Assembly: GCA_963556145.1 (NCBI GenBank)
Contig: OY744472.1
Location: 1,054,001-1,118,000 of the forward strand
Length of the DNA: 64,000 bases
Reading direction: 5' to 3'
Origin: Hygrocybe punicea
Taxonomy: Eukaryota > Basidiomycota > Agaricomycetes > Agaricales > Hygrophoraceae
The notes under the pieces are model-generated. The model had not been told where the DNA came from. It searched no databases and saw only the letters and a list, made by a program, of their open reading frames with translations. Of this stretch, positions 31,079-43,234 are shown piece by piece. The position numbers were made by a program, and so were the translations under genes. Position 1 is the first letter of the stretch. Every line of letters begins with the position of its first letter.

Positions 31079-33274
31079 ATGCGGCCACTTGACCTGCACA
31101 TCTCCGCCCTCAACGACGACGAATACGCGCTCTATACCGGCGCTCTACACGACCTCGCCCTCCAGATAGACGGTGATACTCACGACGATACTTATTACCA
31201 AACTCTTTCTGTCGGTGTACGTGAGACGAGGGCTTGGCTGCGAGGCAAGTTCTCCAGCGTACCCGCCCCCGACGTTGACTCCGTGCGCATTTTCACCCCT
31301 TGCTTTCCTTCTTTGTACTGACGCCGTGTCGTAGATTCTCAAGCTCTTTTGCCCAAACCTAGGCCAGACCGACTTATTGTCTGGCGGCCAATTCTTCGCC
31401 GCGCTTAGGCTCGTTTTGCATGTACAATCCGGGAAACAGGTAGATAGAGCCCTCGCCTTTGTTCAAGGTGCGGATTTTTACTTTGATAAGAATTTGATTG
31501 TCATCTTCACATGAGTTCAGTGCACCCGACCAATGCCGATTCACCACCTTTACGTCCAGGTTCACCCTCCAAATGGCCGACGCATTCTCAACCGCCGCCC
31601 CTTCACCCCAATACGCCCATCCGTCGCTTAACTCAAGCTCAAGCCACTCCAGTCCTCGACGTCTCTAACCAACGGCCCCCAAACCCGTTCTCACACCAGA
31701 AATCTTCCACTCCCCAGCGCACCGTCTCCTCCTCCAATCCTTTCCTCCCCCACACATCCACACCAAATCCTGGCATAGATTCCCAAATGCTACCACCCCT
31801 CCCTCCCCGGAAACTTCCACCACCAATCCCACATGCCCCACCTCCACGTCACGGCTCTGTAGCCGCGAACCTAACCACTGCTGCAAAAACCTCTTTATCT
31901 GCGCCAGCTCACTTGCCACCGCAAACCCCACCCCAAAAATCCAATCACGTCACGAGCACCCTCATGCGTCAGTCCCTGCAGGCGAGCAAGGCCGCCCAGA
32001 GCATGAAAAAGGCAGAGGAGGAACTTGAACGTGAACGTATCCTCAGTGTTGTCAAACGCAGTAGGGCTGGAAGCGGTGGTATTGGAAACTCTGCCAGGTG
32101 GCCTGTGAAGCATGCGGAGAAGAGTCAATGGGAGCACACAGACCCCATGACAAACGTTCCCCCCTTGCCGCGCAGGCGGACGCATCAAGATCCCAGTCCC
32201 CCAGTCTCATCATCCACTACGAGCTTCTCCACAGGGTCGTCGCTCGAATTTGCAGCGAGGGAGTCCCTCAACGGTAGTGGCATAGTCGAGAATCCCACTG
32301 ACAGAGGTCCGTTTGCTACATCAGGAGGCGGCTCGTTCCCTCTTGTGAACAATGCTAGCCCATTCTCCCCAACGAGTCCGTTTGCTCCCAACGGTCACTT
32401 CTCATCTCGCCCACTCCCAGATCCAGTCCAATCCACACGAATGACCTCACCCGAACGCTCGCAAATCAATTCGCCCCATTCCTCACCAACGCATCGCACC
32501 ACAGACCTCCCCCACCTGCAAACCCAAACCCAAGTCCACCCCCCACCCACGCACCCTGGCCGAAAATCCAGAGCGTCGCACTCCAGCTCTACAGATTCCT
32601 TCGACCTCGTGTACCCAGATCCCGACCAGCCACGGGCCGATGCGACGACGACGACGACTCCACCGGAAGGCGCTACCGTGTATCCCACCGCCCGCATGTC
32701 GCGCTCCAAATCGATGCACCACCCTACACCACCGCCTATCCCACCCCCGCGACGCCAGCGCCCCGAAAGCGTCCAGCTGACACCAACATCCTCGGATACG
32801 CCGTTTCCCGATGAAGGAGAAACCTCGGCGCGTAGTGGTGGTGGTGGTGATGGTGGGTCGCGATTCGACTACCCCGCCACCCCTTCTCGTAATACAGGCA
32901 CGCACTCTGCGCGCACTCTCTCGCTGTCGTTATCTGGAGAGCGAGATAACAAAGATGGTTCGAGTTTGACAAACATTCAGCGTACGATCGCGAGATTGGA
33001 CGCGTTTCAGCCGCGGTTGGCGTCGAGCTTGGAGTCGCTCCAGCCGCGACTTGACAGAGCACGATACAAGGCGGAAGCGGGACTCAGCTGGCGCGGTTAC
33101 CTGAATCATCACGGTCTGGCTGGCAAGCGGGAAGAGGAGGTCGAGGAGGGGTTGATGAGTGCTGACGGCAGGAACGTGAGTGATGCGGGGAGCGAGGACG
33201 AGCGGAGCAACGAAGTTGGTGTCGAGGCTGATGATCTCAAATGGCCTGCAGGTGATGGATGGCATCCACTGTGA
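31079..33274 (+). CDS. Proline-rich protein with EH-domain-like N-terminus
   Basis: Three exons (31079-31282, 31335-31467, 31521-33274) join in frame to 696 residues. Residues about 1-115 are folded-looking, and DLLSGGQFFAALRLVLHVQ resembles the second half of an EH domain (endocytic NPF-binding module). The middle is a long Pro/Ser-rich disordered region with SH3-ligand-like LPPLPPRKLPPPIPHAPPP. It also has a short Lys/Glu helix (SMKKAEEELERERILSVVKR). The C-terminus has a helical stretch (IARLDAFQPRLASSLESLQ) and ends in DGWHPL. This layout fits endocytic or actin-patch adaptor proteins, but the assignment to EH is by resemblance only. The intron phases agree with an intact gene. Confidence 0.6.
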
Positions 33275-33535
33275 TTATAATCAATTTATTGTGTTTTTGG
33301 CCCCATCCATTCATCCATTTCTTTTTTAAAACAAAAAAAAATCTGTATCAAAAGTTGTGTACTTTTGCGCGTGCCAAAGAGGAATTGAAAAGACAAAAGC
33401 CTACAGTTTATAGTTACACGGGGAGAAAAGAAATGTAGTACACATAGAAGGCATCACTTTGGAATAAGATTACGGCAAGTAGAAGACGAAAAGTATAGAT
33501 GCGAGTTAGATTTTGAGGGGTTGGTTTCGTATTTA

Positions 33536-35628
33536 TTATACAAAATCTGCTCTCTTGAGGTGTTCTCGGAGAATCCCATCGCGCACTAGAAATGCAACAC
33601 ACACAACAAATCGTTAGCTGGCAGTACATGTGCTGCATCAAAGGTTTTGGGATACGTTACCTGATTTTAGAGTTGTAGCAGTAGCTTTGGTATCCTGGAA
33701 AAGGTGGTTCAATGTTCAGGTTTTCCTGAAGTACATCCACACACATAAATGAAAGACAAAAAGACGCACAGTGACGGAAGTTGCGTAGAGGTAACAGATC
33801 CGTCGTTCGGGTGAATGCTGTTTTGAGGTATCCTTGAATTTCTCTCGCATATCTAAACAAGAAATATTTTTGACAAGTTAAAGCAAATCCCCATCACCAC
33901 CGCTCAAAAATCAATTACTCACATTTGACAACAGTGTGCAACTCGTTCGGCCGATCACCATAGCTCGGTAGATATTTATTCACCATGACGCCGCTTTTCA
34001 ACTTGCGTTTCAAGAGGTCGCACTTGTTCAGGAATACGATCATGGTGGTCTTGGCGAGTAGCTTGGAAGAGCAGATCGCCCGCCAGAGGATAAAGGAGTC
34101 TTGAAGACGGTTTATCTTGGGATCCTGCAAAGTAATCTCCGTTAAAAACGGATTCTCGTTCGTCATGAATTCGACGATTGGGAATAGTGCGCACCTCAGC
34201 GAGACGCTCGTCAAAGCATGAGATAGGGGCAAGGAATATGATTGCATTCACATTATCGAAGTAGGGCAGCCATGCCGCACGCTGGAAAAAAAAAATAGTG
34301 TCAACTAATGGTGTGAAGGGAGAAAAAAGTACACACAGAGGTACGAGCCCCGCCAACATCGTACATAATCCACTCCCGTCCGTATTCGTGCCCTGCTAAA
34401 ATAATTGGTTATCTGGTATGAACTGGTGGAGGAATAATGGATACAATAATAATAAACAATTTTGACATACGCGATGATATGAAATCGGCGTAACCCTGCT
34501 CAAAGTAAAGTTTGTGCTCTTGGACACCTAGGGTGCGCAAGCGAGCCCGAAGGACATCGTCGTCTGATGGTTCGTATGATGGTGTTGCTATTCGGTCTAA
34601 ATCATCGAGGAAGCTGTCCGGAATGATTAGCGTGGTGGAGGCGGAATGACGGCTGAGCGAGCAGGCGAGGCTACTACTCACAATCCAGCCGAATCCTGGA
34701 GACGTATATTAGATTTTTTCAACACTCCCTGGACGACGTCGTCTTCCCACAGCGCCTTGATGTCGTCCCTGCAGCGAGCGATCACCTCGGTGGCTTCGTC
34801 ACATTCCTGGCGCTCTTGGCCCAAAGCTAGGTTTGACTTTGGTGGGCTACTGGGAGCGCTGAAAGCGTCCTTCCAGCATCGTACGACGAATTCGGTGTGT
34901 GTTCGACGAGTGGGATTTACTTCCGGGGGTAAATCAGGATCGAAGGGAGTGGCGCGCATTGGAGAGCTGTTTGGTTGTATCTCTTCGCACCCTGCGCCCA
35001 GACGACGTTTTAGATCGGCTTCGACGCGACGGAGAGGACCGAGACGAAGTTTGAGGAGATGGTGCTTGTCAGAGAATACGATAGGTGTGTCGTCGACCTC
35101 TTCCCTTTCGCTGTCCTCTTCGATTTCGGGAGAGATGACAACAGGTGGCTCTCCTGTCATCTCGCTATGGAGAGCCTCGACGATTGTGATGACGGAGCGA
35201 ATGAGATTGAGCTGGATGACGGCTCTCCACGACAAGCGTTCTGCCAACCATGCGGAATGGGAGTACCTCATGCGAAAATCTGCAGGACATACGAGGTGAG
35301 ATTTAACGGCCAATGATACTAGCATAAAGGAAACATGCTTTTGAGTGTCGTCGACTTGCCTGTGTGGGAATTGAGTAAAGATAAATAAAGGGAAAATGGG
35401 GATGGCGAACTGACCGCTTTCACTCTGGCCAAGAAGCAATACCCGTACAGAATTCTTGCTCTTCTTCAACGCTAAACGAGTCTTCTTGATATCCTCGTCG
35501 ATCTTGTCGCTTACGACTTGTGCCTCTGCCTCTAGTTTCTCACGTTCCAACCGTTCTTGTGGCGACTCGTCCGGTGGTGGCGACATGAGAATGGAGAGAG
35601 GGTCGCTTGCATCGAATATGAAGCCCAT
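33536..35628 (-). CDS. Divergent G-protein alpha subunit
   Basis: Multi-exon gene. The P-loop is split by an intron: LLLGQSESG ends exon 1 (about 35415) and GKSTTLK opens the next. YSHSAWLAERLSWRAVIQLN begins the helical domain, which carries a large acidic insertion and ends near DDVVQGVLKKSNIRLQDS. DDDVLRARLRTLGV is the switch I region and YDVGGARTS the switch II region. FLNKCDLLKRKL supplies the NKxD guanine motif. KATATTLKS joined to VRDGILREHLKRADFV is the C-terminus; the stop is at 33536-33538. In canonical G-alpha switch II is DVGGQ; here the catalytic Gln is Ala. The N-terminus (MGFIFDASD) has Gly2 but no clear Cys palmitoylation site. The gene belongs to the expanded divergent G-alpha set of mushrooms. 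All splice junctions look sound. Confidence 0.85.
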
Positions 35629-36318
35629 GGTCGAGGGACGACTGGAACTCAGGTTGGCGGGCGACCTCTATATCAGTAATCCGAGTCGCGAGCAACTGTC
35701 AGCTCAGTGTTTCAGGGCTTTTCAGACATAAAGCCCGGACTGAACCGAAAATTCCCTTGGGCCAATGCCATCAACGGTGTCTGTTGTCTTGATACAGCTC
35801 CGGCTCCAGAGTACAGCATTAACAGAACTACCACTAGGGCAAGGCGGTCTGGACTGGCAATGACCCCTGATCGTTGATATTCAGCTCAGTGCTCACTAGC
35901 GCTACTCGCGCTCACCACCACTTAACTTTGCAGGTAAGTACACCAGACATGAATAATCTGTCATGACGATGAACAACTCTACATCGCCCCTGAAAGGTGG
36001 CGGCCGACCGATATCCCCTTTATGTCCAGACATTACAGGCAAAAGATCTATTTATGTTCATCGTTGAAAATCCAAGGCAAAGCTCCACTCGTCGACACAA
36101 AGGGGCTGTCACGGTGTGTACCCCGAAAACACCCTCAGTATGTCAAGATATGATATCAGTGATGGTCAAGTCTCCTAAGTTTCGATGGTCACTGCCAGTG
36201 TGTGGCAATTGTACGTACCGGTCTGGGAATATATCTCCTCCGAGTCATTCGGGATCACGAGAAAAACCGTTGATAGAAATATTGTACCGACAATCCAAAT
36301 ACTGGCGAACACAACAAC
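35629..36318. other. Intergenic region between G-alpha start and vps74 end
   Basis: Probably contains the G-alpha promoter. No ORF or repeat I can support. Confidence 0.5.
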
Positions 36319-37765
36319 TTACAGGACAGAGTCTAATTTTGAGAGTACTTCCAGAACCCCAGCAACCAACTCAAACCCAACATCTTCCTCGCCCGCCATC
36401 TCCTTCCTCACCTCCTGCAACAGACCAACAACCGACTCCCTCCCCGTACTCTCTGATCCCATGGCAATCCTCGACCCTTCACGTTTCCTCGACCCACCAC
36501 TAGCATTGTTGTTGTGGTTGCTGCTCCCAAACGGCCAACAAGCAAACTCAGCCAAAATATCATCGCACCGCTGGAACGCAGCCTCTCTGTTTTCGTATTG
36601 CAGGCGCCCAAACGCATTGTCCAGGACGCTTGCAGCGTAACTCGTGCAGACCAAGCACACGGCACGTATCGCCCGGCAATGTGTCCCCTCTTCGCCCAGG
36701 GCGGCTGGTGGTATTGTGGCGGTGGAGGCGGTGAGAAGGGAGACGGCTCGTGAAACGATGCCCTCCTTCGTTCGTACATCTGCGACTGGATGTGTTGCCA
36801 TGTCGAATAGAAGAAAGTTCCGTTTTTCAGTGCGTAGTACGCCTTTATCCACGAGCCCTTTCGCAAGACGTTCTCGGACTTGCTTGAGCTGGAAACCAAT
36901 CTTCATGACATTCCACGTTTCCCCTGCAATCGACCATTGTTTGAGCGGACGTTTTTTGTTGTTATTCAAAACATCCAATATGTAGGAGAACAAAATGGGG
37001 CTCACCGCTCAGCAAGTCAATCCAGCTATTCACGCCCATCCTCTCAGTCTGTGCCTTCATCATTTTCAGCGTCTCATCTAATATAGTCTCGCCCGTTTGT
37101 CTTTCGTCAATCACTTCTACAAGTCGTTCCGGAAGTGGGCTTCGCTTCCGTATAGGATCCTTGACCAAGGCAATCCGCCGACGCAAGGCGAGTTCGATCA
37201 GTATGCAACCTCGCAACGCGTATGATATGTTGTCGTTCCAAAATGAAAGATAACCCTGATGGTGAATTTTGGTGGTGAGCGAGGCAGGATACGCAGATAT
37301 ATATATCAAGACTCAACACTGCCGTTCCGCGGTAGCATAGTTCTCGTAGTAGGAAAACCCGCCACTTCACAAAAGACAGTGCGAGAGAGGGGGGGAAAGA
37401 GGCCTTTCAATAACACATACCTGCTTGTCTTTGATTCCAAGCAGCAACACTTCCTCCATGAGCGTCAAACGAGGCATCTTCCCACCCCGTCGCCCATCTT
37501 CATTATCACTCTCCAAGTCCCGCGGGTCAAAAGCAATCTTGCTGCCGCCTTGGAATGCCGAACCTGCATGAGCTGTTGCGGCTGATGCTGCTCCTGCTAC
37601 TACTGGTGGTGCTGCTGTGGTCAGCTTCAAACCGCCCCCGCCAGATGGGTTACCGTTCGAAGTTGGGTATGTGTCGCGTGCGTCGTCGTCGTCGTAGGTG
37701 GTTGTAGTGACTCCTGGAGATGAACTCCCGGCTACTCTGCGTCTCGAAAGCCCTGGGGCGGTCAT
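36319..37765 (-). CDS. vps74: Golgi phosphoprotein 3 homologue (Vps74/GOLPH3)
   Basis: Three exons on the minus strand: 37765-37421, 37255-37006 and 36923-36319. [16 protein letters not shown] at the end of exon 1, [19 protein letters not shown] in exon 2, and the [20 protein letters not shown] and [14 protein letters not shown] blocks are diagnostic of the GPP34 fold. Vps74 binds PI4P on Golgi membranes and the tails of glycosyltransferases, keeping them in the Golgi. The ATG at 37765 ([10 protein letters not shown]) is chosen because it gives the usual basic N-terminus; an upstream in-frame ATG lies inside the neighbouring transposon. The N-terminus has a Gly/Ala-rich loop and the C-terminus an Asn/Gly insertion ([11 protein letters not shown]). 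Total about 400 residues. The gene appears intact. Confidence 0.92.
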
Positions 37766-37859
37766 TGCATTGCAATTTGTCAATGGTTCAGTCGGTTGGG
37801 TATACGCTTGCAGTGTTCTTTCATTGGCACAGCCACAATTCCGCAGTTTACATAATGAC

Positions 37860-38062
37860 CAGGCTCCTACCAAGCCGGTCTTCCGAGGGTGAGAGGCTAC
37901 AGGGTAAATACCAATATTTCAATCTCCGATAGTAGTATCTAGGCAAGGATAATCCCGAAACTTACATCTCCGCAAACAAAATTTTCAAAGTCAGAACTCT
38001 TATTCCTCTCGACCCTCGTCAGTATGGGCTTGCAAAAAATGTTTGTAAACAAAGTGCCACAA
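37860..38062 (+). repeat. Left terminal inverted repeat (about 203 bp)
   Basis: Starts CAGGCTCCTACCAAGCCG; similarity to the complement of 43235-43449 runs to GCCACAA at 38056-38062. The arms have diverged at scattered positions, which suggests an old insertion. Confidence 0.85.
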
Positions 38063-38114
38063 GCTTATCTTACCCAATTCGGTAACGTGTTATGTAGTTA
38101 TCCTGCCAACTACT

Positions 38115-40765
38115 ATGTTAAATATGCAGAAGGCCTTTGCTATACTGCAGTACTTCTCCGAAGCCGAAACAACCCTATCTGAATTTCTCACTTTCATTCT
38201 CCAAGAGGCGAGCCTTGATAACAACACTGTTGTGCAAGATTTCACTCATAATAGTATCTCCCTCCTTGCTGCCCTCTCGGAGCATCCCCACTTGTGTCAA
38301 CCAGTATTACAATGGGCATGTCATCTCGTTAATGAAGCCCATCTGAGATTCATCCAGAATCTTACTAGCAAGAGCAATGGTTGGCATTTTTCAGCCTTGC
38401 ATGCATCAATTGATCAAATCAATGAATTCTGACTGGAAGACATGGCTCAAACGATTCAAACAACTGCACCTGGGCTTTGGAATGCAGTGACCAGCTGGTT
38501 GTCAGCTGACCTGAAACAACTCAAATGGAGGCAAAGTTCTCTGGAGTCTCTGGACCAAGGGGAGTAGTCTGATGACGATGACGAGATGCAGTTCTGGGTG
38601 GGAATGGATGGAGATGATGGGCAAGACTTTATTGGAAGCAACCCAATGGACCCAGGCCCTTGGAATCTACTGAAGAAGAAGCAGCGGCACAGTGCCATCA
38701 TTAGCTTGGTGAGTGCTCCGAAAACCTACACTCCTTAGCTCATGCATACCAAGCAGAAAGCCACATGTATTATTAGCATCCTAATGCAAAGCTCAAATCA
38801 GAAATGTAATCTACTTCAAAGCGTCATTGGGATCTTTCTACATTTGTGTAACACCCACAGAAAGTCATTCAAGCTCTTGCATGGTTGGGGGTTTCAATTT
38901 CCACCACTGCTATTCACAATGCTACAAAGTCTCTTTCTGCAGCGACCACCAAGACACTGCGCATGATGGGTCAGACGCTCCTTGTTGGGTACACATATGA
39001 CAACTTCGACATCAATTTTAAGACCAATTTACCAACAGTCGAAAGGTCTGCTGACACGTTGACCCATTTGACATCGGGGACACTGATGTACCTGGAGCAC
39101 GGAGTCACTGTTGAGCAACTGAGATGCTCCCAAGCCCTATGGCTTAAATCCCCCCTCAATCCTGAAATCAGTGGCCAGGATCCCAAACCTCCATGTACCT
39201 ACTTCAATTTCATCAAGTCGCACCCAGAGCCAGACAACGCAGCACATCTCAACCGACGAGACCAGTTCAATGCGTGGCTTTTCTATTGAGATCTCTGTTT
39301 CCATGGCCTGGATTATTTTTCTCAATTTCACTCAACTGTTGGGTTGCCCGACTACGTCGAGAGGATTCCTGCCATCAAGATGAGGCATGCACCAGCGAAG
39401 GCAATGGACATTAATCAATCCAAAGTATCTGGTAACATCCAAGCGATTGCCGACTTGATGAATTAAGGTGGTGTTGGGGATCTAGCAGATGAAGCTTTCA
39501 GTGAGTGGGCCTCAGGCAACATTGACATTAGTGAATATGTCGTCCTTGTTTTTGGTGACCTGGGCAATGCAGAGCGTGTGAGTGCATTGTTAGAATGACG
39601 GGCTCTAGAAAAAACACCTACCAGATGCTTCCAGTTTGTCATTTTTGTGTTGGGTCTTTTCCACCTAAAAATGGCTTGCGCCGACGCACTTTGGTGCATA
39701 TTCATTGAAAACAAGAAGTCCCACGATGACGACAACTCACTTATGCACTTTGTTGCACTGCACTGCTCTAGGGAAATTGGGAAAATAGGTTCCAAGCCAG
39801 GATTTCGGTGTATGCATGAAATCATCATGCAGGAGGGAGTGGCTCTGAGGCTGGATGCCTGGCGGTCAGAGCTCATGAAGAGGAATCCCCTATGGGTTAC
39901 TCTGGAGAAATTTGCGAACTCCAAACCCAATGAAGCCCAGCTATGCTCGATAGCCAGTGCTCTTGCCTTGCAATATGCAGCAGGATCTGGCTGTGATACC
40001 GACATATTTGTGTTGTGCAGCAAAGAATCAGAAGAGCGGGACGCCCAGCACGAAAATGTTCTCCTGATGCATCAATACTTTCTACTCTACGAAGAAGTCT
40101 CTCATTCCATGAATTATGGTGACATCGGTCGTCTCGAAACAGTCTTCTTGCCATGGATTGCAATCTTCAAAGCTACTGGGAAGCACAAATATGCAGCACA
40201 CATGTTGAAGTACCTGAACAACGTTCATTGGCTCTACCTGAAGTCTATCAGCCACACAATCTGCTACAACGTACTTGTCAACCCAACTGGAAAGGAGGGT
40301 TGTTTTTGAGCCCCAGATTGGGTCCAGGAGTTTAAGAATCTCAAGACGAAGGTTAGCGGTCCTTCTGTTTAACAGTGTTACATTCTAATTCTCACTCATG
40401 GGCCATGGCAGGTAATCTTCGGTGGCAACTTTGCCAACTATACTAAAGATTGAGTCATCATGGAGTCATCATTAATCGATGTGTATCATGCATGCCATGG
40501 TAACATCGAAAGAAATTTCTTACTGGGTGGGTTGACGACATGACACATACCCCCAGATCTGAAATCCACCTATGAGACCCTCACAAATTACATGCATTCT
40601 CATGGTACAAATCAGTTCCTCAGCAGGTGCAAATCAGGTTATACAATTCCGGATATGTTGAACAAAGGTCTGACGAGGCTACTAGAACAATCGGCTATAG
40701 ATGAAGATGGCGAAGAGCAAGATGAAGGGGACGTAGATGAAACAGATATACTGGGAGAGCTATAG
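38115..40765 (+). pseudogene. DUF6589 protein gene, decayed
   Basis: Recognised from memory of the family. The gene starts near MLNMQKAFAILQYFSEAE. It includes NLTSKSNGWHFSALHASID, an SILMQSSNQKCNLLQSVIGIF block, GVSISTTAIHNATKSLSA, VGYTYDNFDINFKTNLPTVE, VFGDLGNAERVSALL, FVLGLFHLKMACADALWCIF, MHQYFLLYEEVSHSMNYGDI, FKATGKHKYAAHMLKYLNN and NPTGKEGCF. An acidic tail ends at the TAG at 40763. That is close to the full length of the family, with one or two introns (about 38708-38860 and 40345-40410). About eight stops interrupt it. Several are TGA where relatives have Arg (near 38430, 39596, 40309, 40452, 40540), as expected from CGA to TGA change. The function of DUF6589 is unknown; its place in a TIR element suggests transposition. 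Confidence 0.8.
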
Positions 40766-40996
40766 ATCTACATAGCATAGAATCAATTAGGTGGTAATTC
40801 AGAGCAGAACGCTCGACCTTTATCTACTGTGGTGGGGTCCACATTCTTGATATTTGAAGGACCAGCAGCCTTGGACGGATGCCTCGGGCATTTTTTGTGA
40901 TTGCTTGCTATTGGGTGTGGTTAGCTATCTGAAACGATGTGAATACATTGACGTAACAATGTGGCCTTCCATATTGCAAGCTTGGCATTTGTTCCG

Positions 40997-43183
40997 TCAT
41001 CTAGCCTTCTCGGCTGCTGGGCCAGTTGCAACAGGGCTTGTGAATGAAATCATGGAGGGTGTAATGGATGGACGCAGCTGAAGTGGAGTGTTGGTTGTCA
41101 AAGGCTTTGCCTGGCAATCAGGCTTATAGCGCTTAACGATGGAAACCACTTCTCCAGCATAGGCATGTGCCCACATCCAGCACATTTTCCGCATGAGGTC
41201 GTCGACATCTTGAATCTTGCCAAAGTGTGCACAGTTGATAATGCAATCCAGAACGTCATCGTTCATGATCAGGCTAGGACCAAGGTCTCGTAAGGTATTT
41301 TGACCAAATATTTCGGTGATCTTGCCCCACCGAAAGTCGTGTAGCGCCAACCGCAGCTCTTTCTCCCTCTGACCTGGTATGTAGTCTTTGAGATGAGAGC
41401 GGGGAGGTAACGGGTTCAGTCGGAGCTGTGGGTCGACGGTTGAAAAGTCCATAAAGGTGTCCAGGCTGCACAACTCACAGCAGACGATGGGGAAGGAGTA
41501 GGCACAATGCAGGCAACCATTGGGGAGGTCAGGTCGACATGCCTCGTGATCAGAAGCTTTTTATGTAAGTGTCAATTGGACACGACACCATCAACGCGTT
41601 TTCTTACTCACCTAACTCAAGGTTACCGAAGTAGATCCACACAGGTTTGTGGAAACAGTGCAGGTGAGCTCGGGTTCTCGCATTTATGAAATCGTCCATA
41701 ACCGGCTCCAAAGCCTTATTCTTTTGCAGCCCTCTCCCCCCTCCTGACTCAGCGGGAACTTGGTTGTATAGCAACTGCAACCTAACCTCACTCCTGACCT
41801 CATCAACCTCCCCCGGACGATCACCATTTATGGCTGCCATGGCATTGGATGACTCTGGAGAAGCCTGAGCTTGTTGAATCTTCTTGGTGAGTCATGCATT
41901 CTCAAGTTTGTCAACTGCTTTCCTTTTTTTCTCTTCAACATGCGCTGCTTTCCTTTCAATGTGAGCGTCAAAGTATTTGGGTTCTGCAAGGAGCACAGCG
42001 ACTCCACATGAGATGAGGTTGTGGACCGCCCTGCCAAATCGCTGCCAAAGCATGCACATGTCGCAAGTAGCTTTCCATTGTATGATTAACATGATGTCAG
42101 GTAAGTCCACACCCTATCTCGTTTTATTGGGTTATTTTCTGATCTACAGATCTGCCATGCTAACTTACCATGCCAAACGAGTCCATGCACAACAGGCCCC
42201 ACGATCTGCCCTCTTTCAGATTTTCAGATTCATCTTCGTGGTACTCGGGCGACATCTCCGAATTGAACCATTTGATCAGCCGACACAGGTGTACAGGTAA
42301 GCGATTTCTCAGGAATCTGGCAGCACAAACTGATTCTGCAATATCATCAAAAAATATCAGGAACTTTGGAGGTTTCCATCCCGGCTGGGGGTTCTCGGGA
42401 ACGAGGAATGCGAGATCAAGGAATGTTTTAGCTGGGTGCACCATTTCCCGAATGGTAAGTTCTATGTTTGGCTGATCATTTGAGCGGTGAATTAAAGAAA
42501 CTTTGTCCTGTCAAATCTTCAGCGCATCCATTACATCACGGAGAACCAGCATCGGCAGTGTTGCTGACACCACATAGAAGTGGACATGCTTGGGAAGAAG
42601 GTACCGAAGCCTTTCAACTTGTCTGTAGTCCTGGCGGAAACCAGCCCATTTACTAATGCAGTATCCTTCATCGAAGGTCATACTGACAGGTTTGCTTGTG
42701 AATATATGATTTTTCCACAAGCTCGCGAAGCCTCCGTTTTGTTTCATCAGAGTTTCTATGTTAAAATACGGCACGGTAATTGAGGTTGGCAATATCCTGG
42801 TAAGCTGTCTATTAGTTGGTGTTACATGAGCTGATACACTTACACACTTGGAATGTTGCGGCGGTTGCGTTCTCGGCGGTGACAGTGATTGCTCGGATGC
42901 CACATTGGGAAAGAGAATGGACATTCATTGCTCCAAGGATGTCGAGAGGTGCACAGACAACCTGGATGGTGTCAGCTCGCAGAAGGAGGGGCATCCAAAA
43001 TGTAAGTGTTTTGCCAGATCCTGTTGCTGCAGCAAGAATCACATCTTTGTCGCGCTGTAGGATGGCCTGCACCACATGGACCTGCCAAAGGCATGGGAGG
43101 TGACCAAAGGTTTTTTTGGTTGCTTCTTGGAGTGTATCCAATGTTGGGACAGGTGTAGATAAAATTTCTGACATGTTTAGCAC
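40997..43183 (-). pseudogene. RecQ-type DNA helicase of a mobile element
   Basis: The minus strand from ATG 43183 gives LCLWQVHVVQAILQRDKD (written in the DNA as PCLWQ...), Walker A AAATGSGKTLTFWMPLLL, and GIRAITVTAENA. After introns come NIETLMKQNGGFASLWK, a DEGYCISKWAGFRQDYR block (DEAH-like motif II, written DEGY) and VVSATLP (motif III). FLIFFDDIAESVCAARFL, IKWFNSEMS, WGLLCMDSFGM and LIIQWKATCDMCMLWQRFGRA (motifs IV-VI) follow. The C-terminal region (41473-40997) has CCELCSLD and other conserved parts. Length and order match the RecQ-like helicases multiplied in mushroom genomes. A TGA ends the reading at 40997 where more C-terminus may once have existed. The catalytic motifs are mostly preserved. 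It probably helps replicate or resolve the element rather than serving host repair. Confidence 0.8.
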
Positions 43184-43234
43184 AAGTCGAGAATATTGTT
43201 TTATAATTGTGCACTATTTTGGGACTTAACGCGG

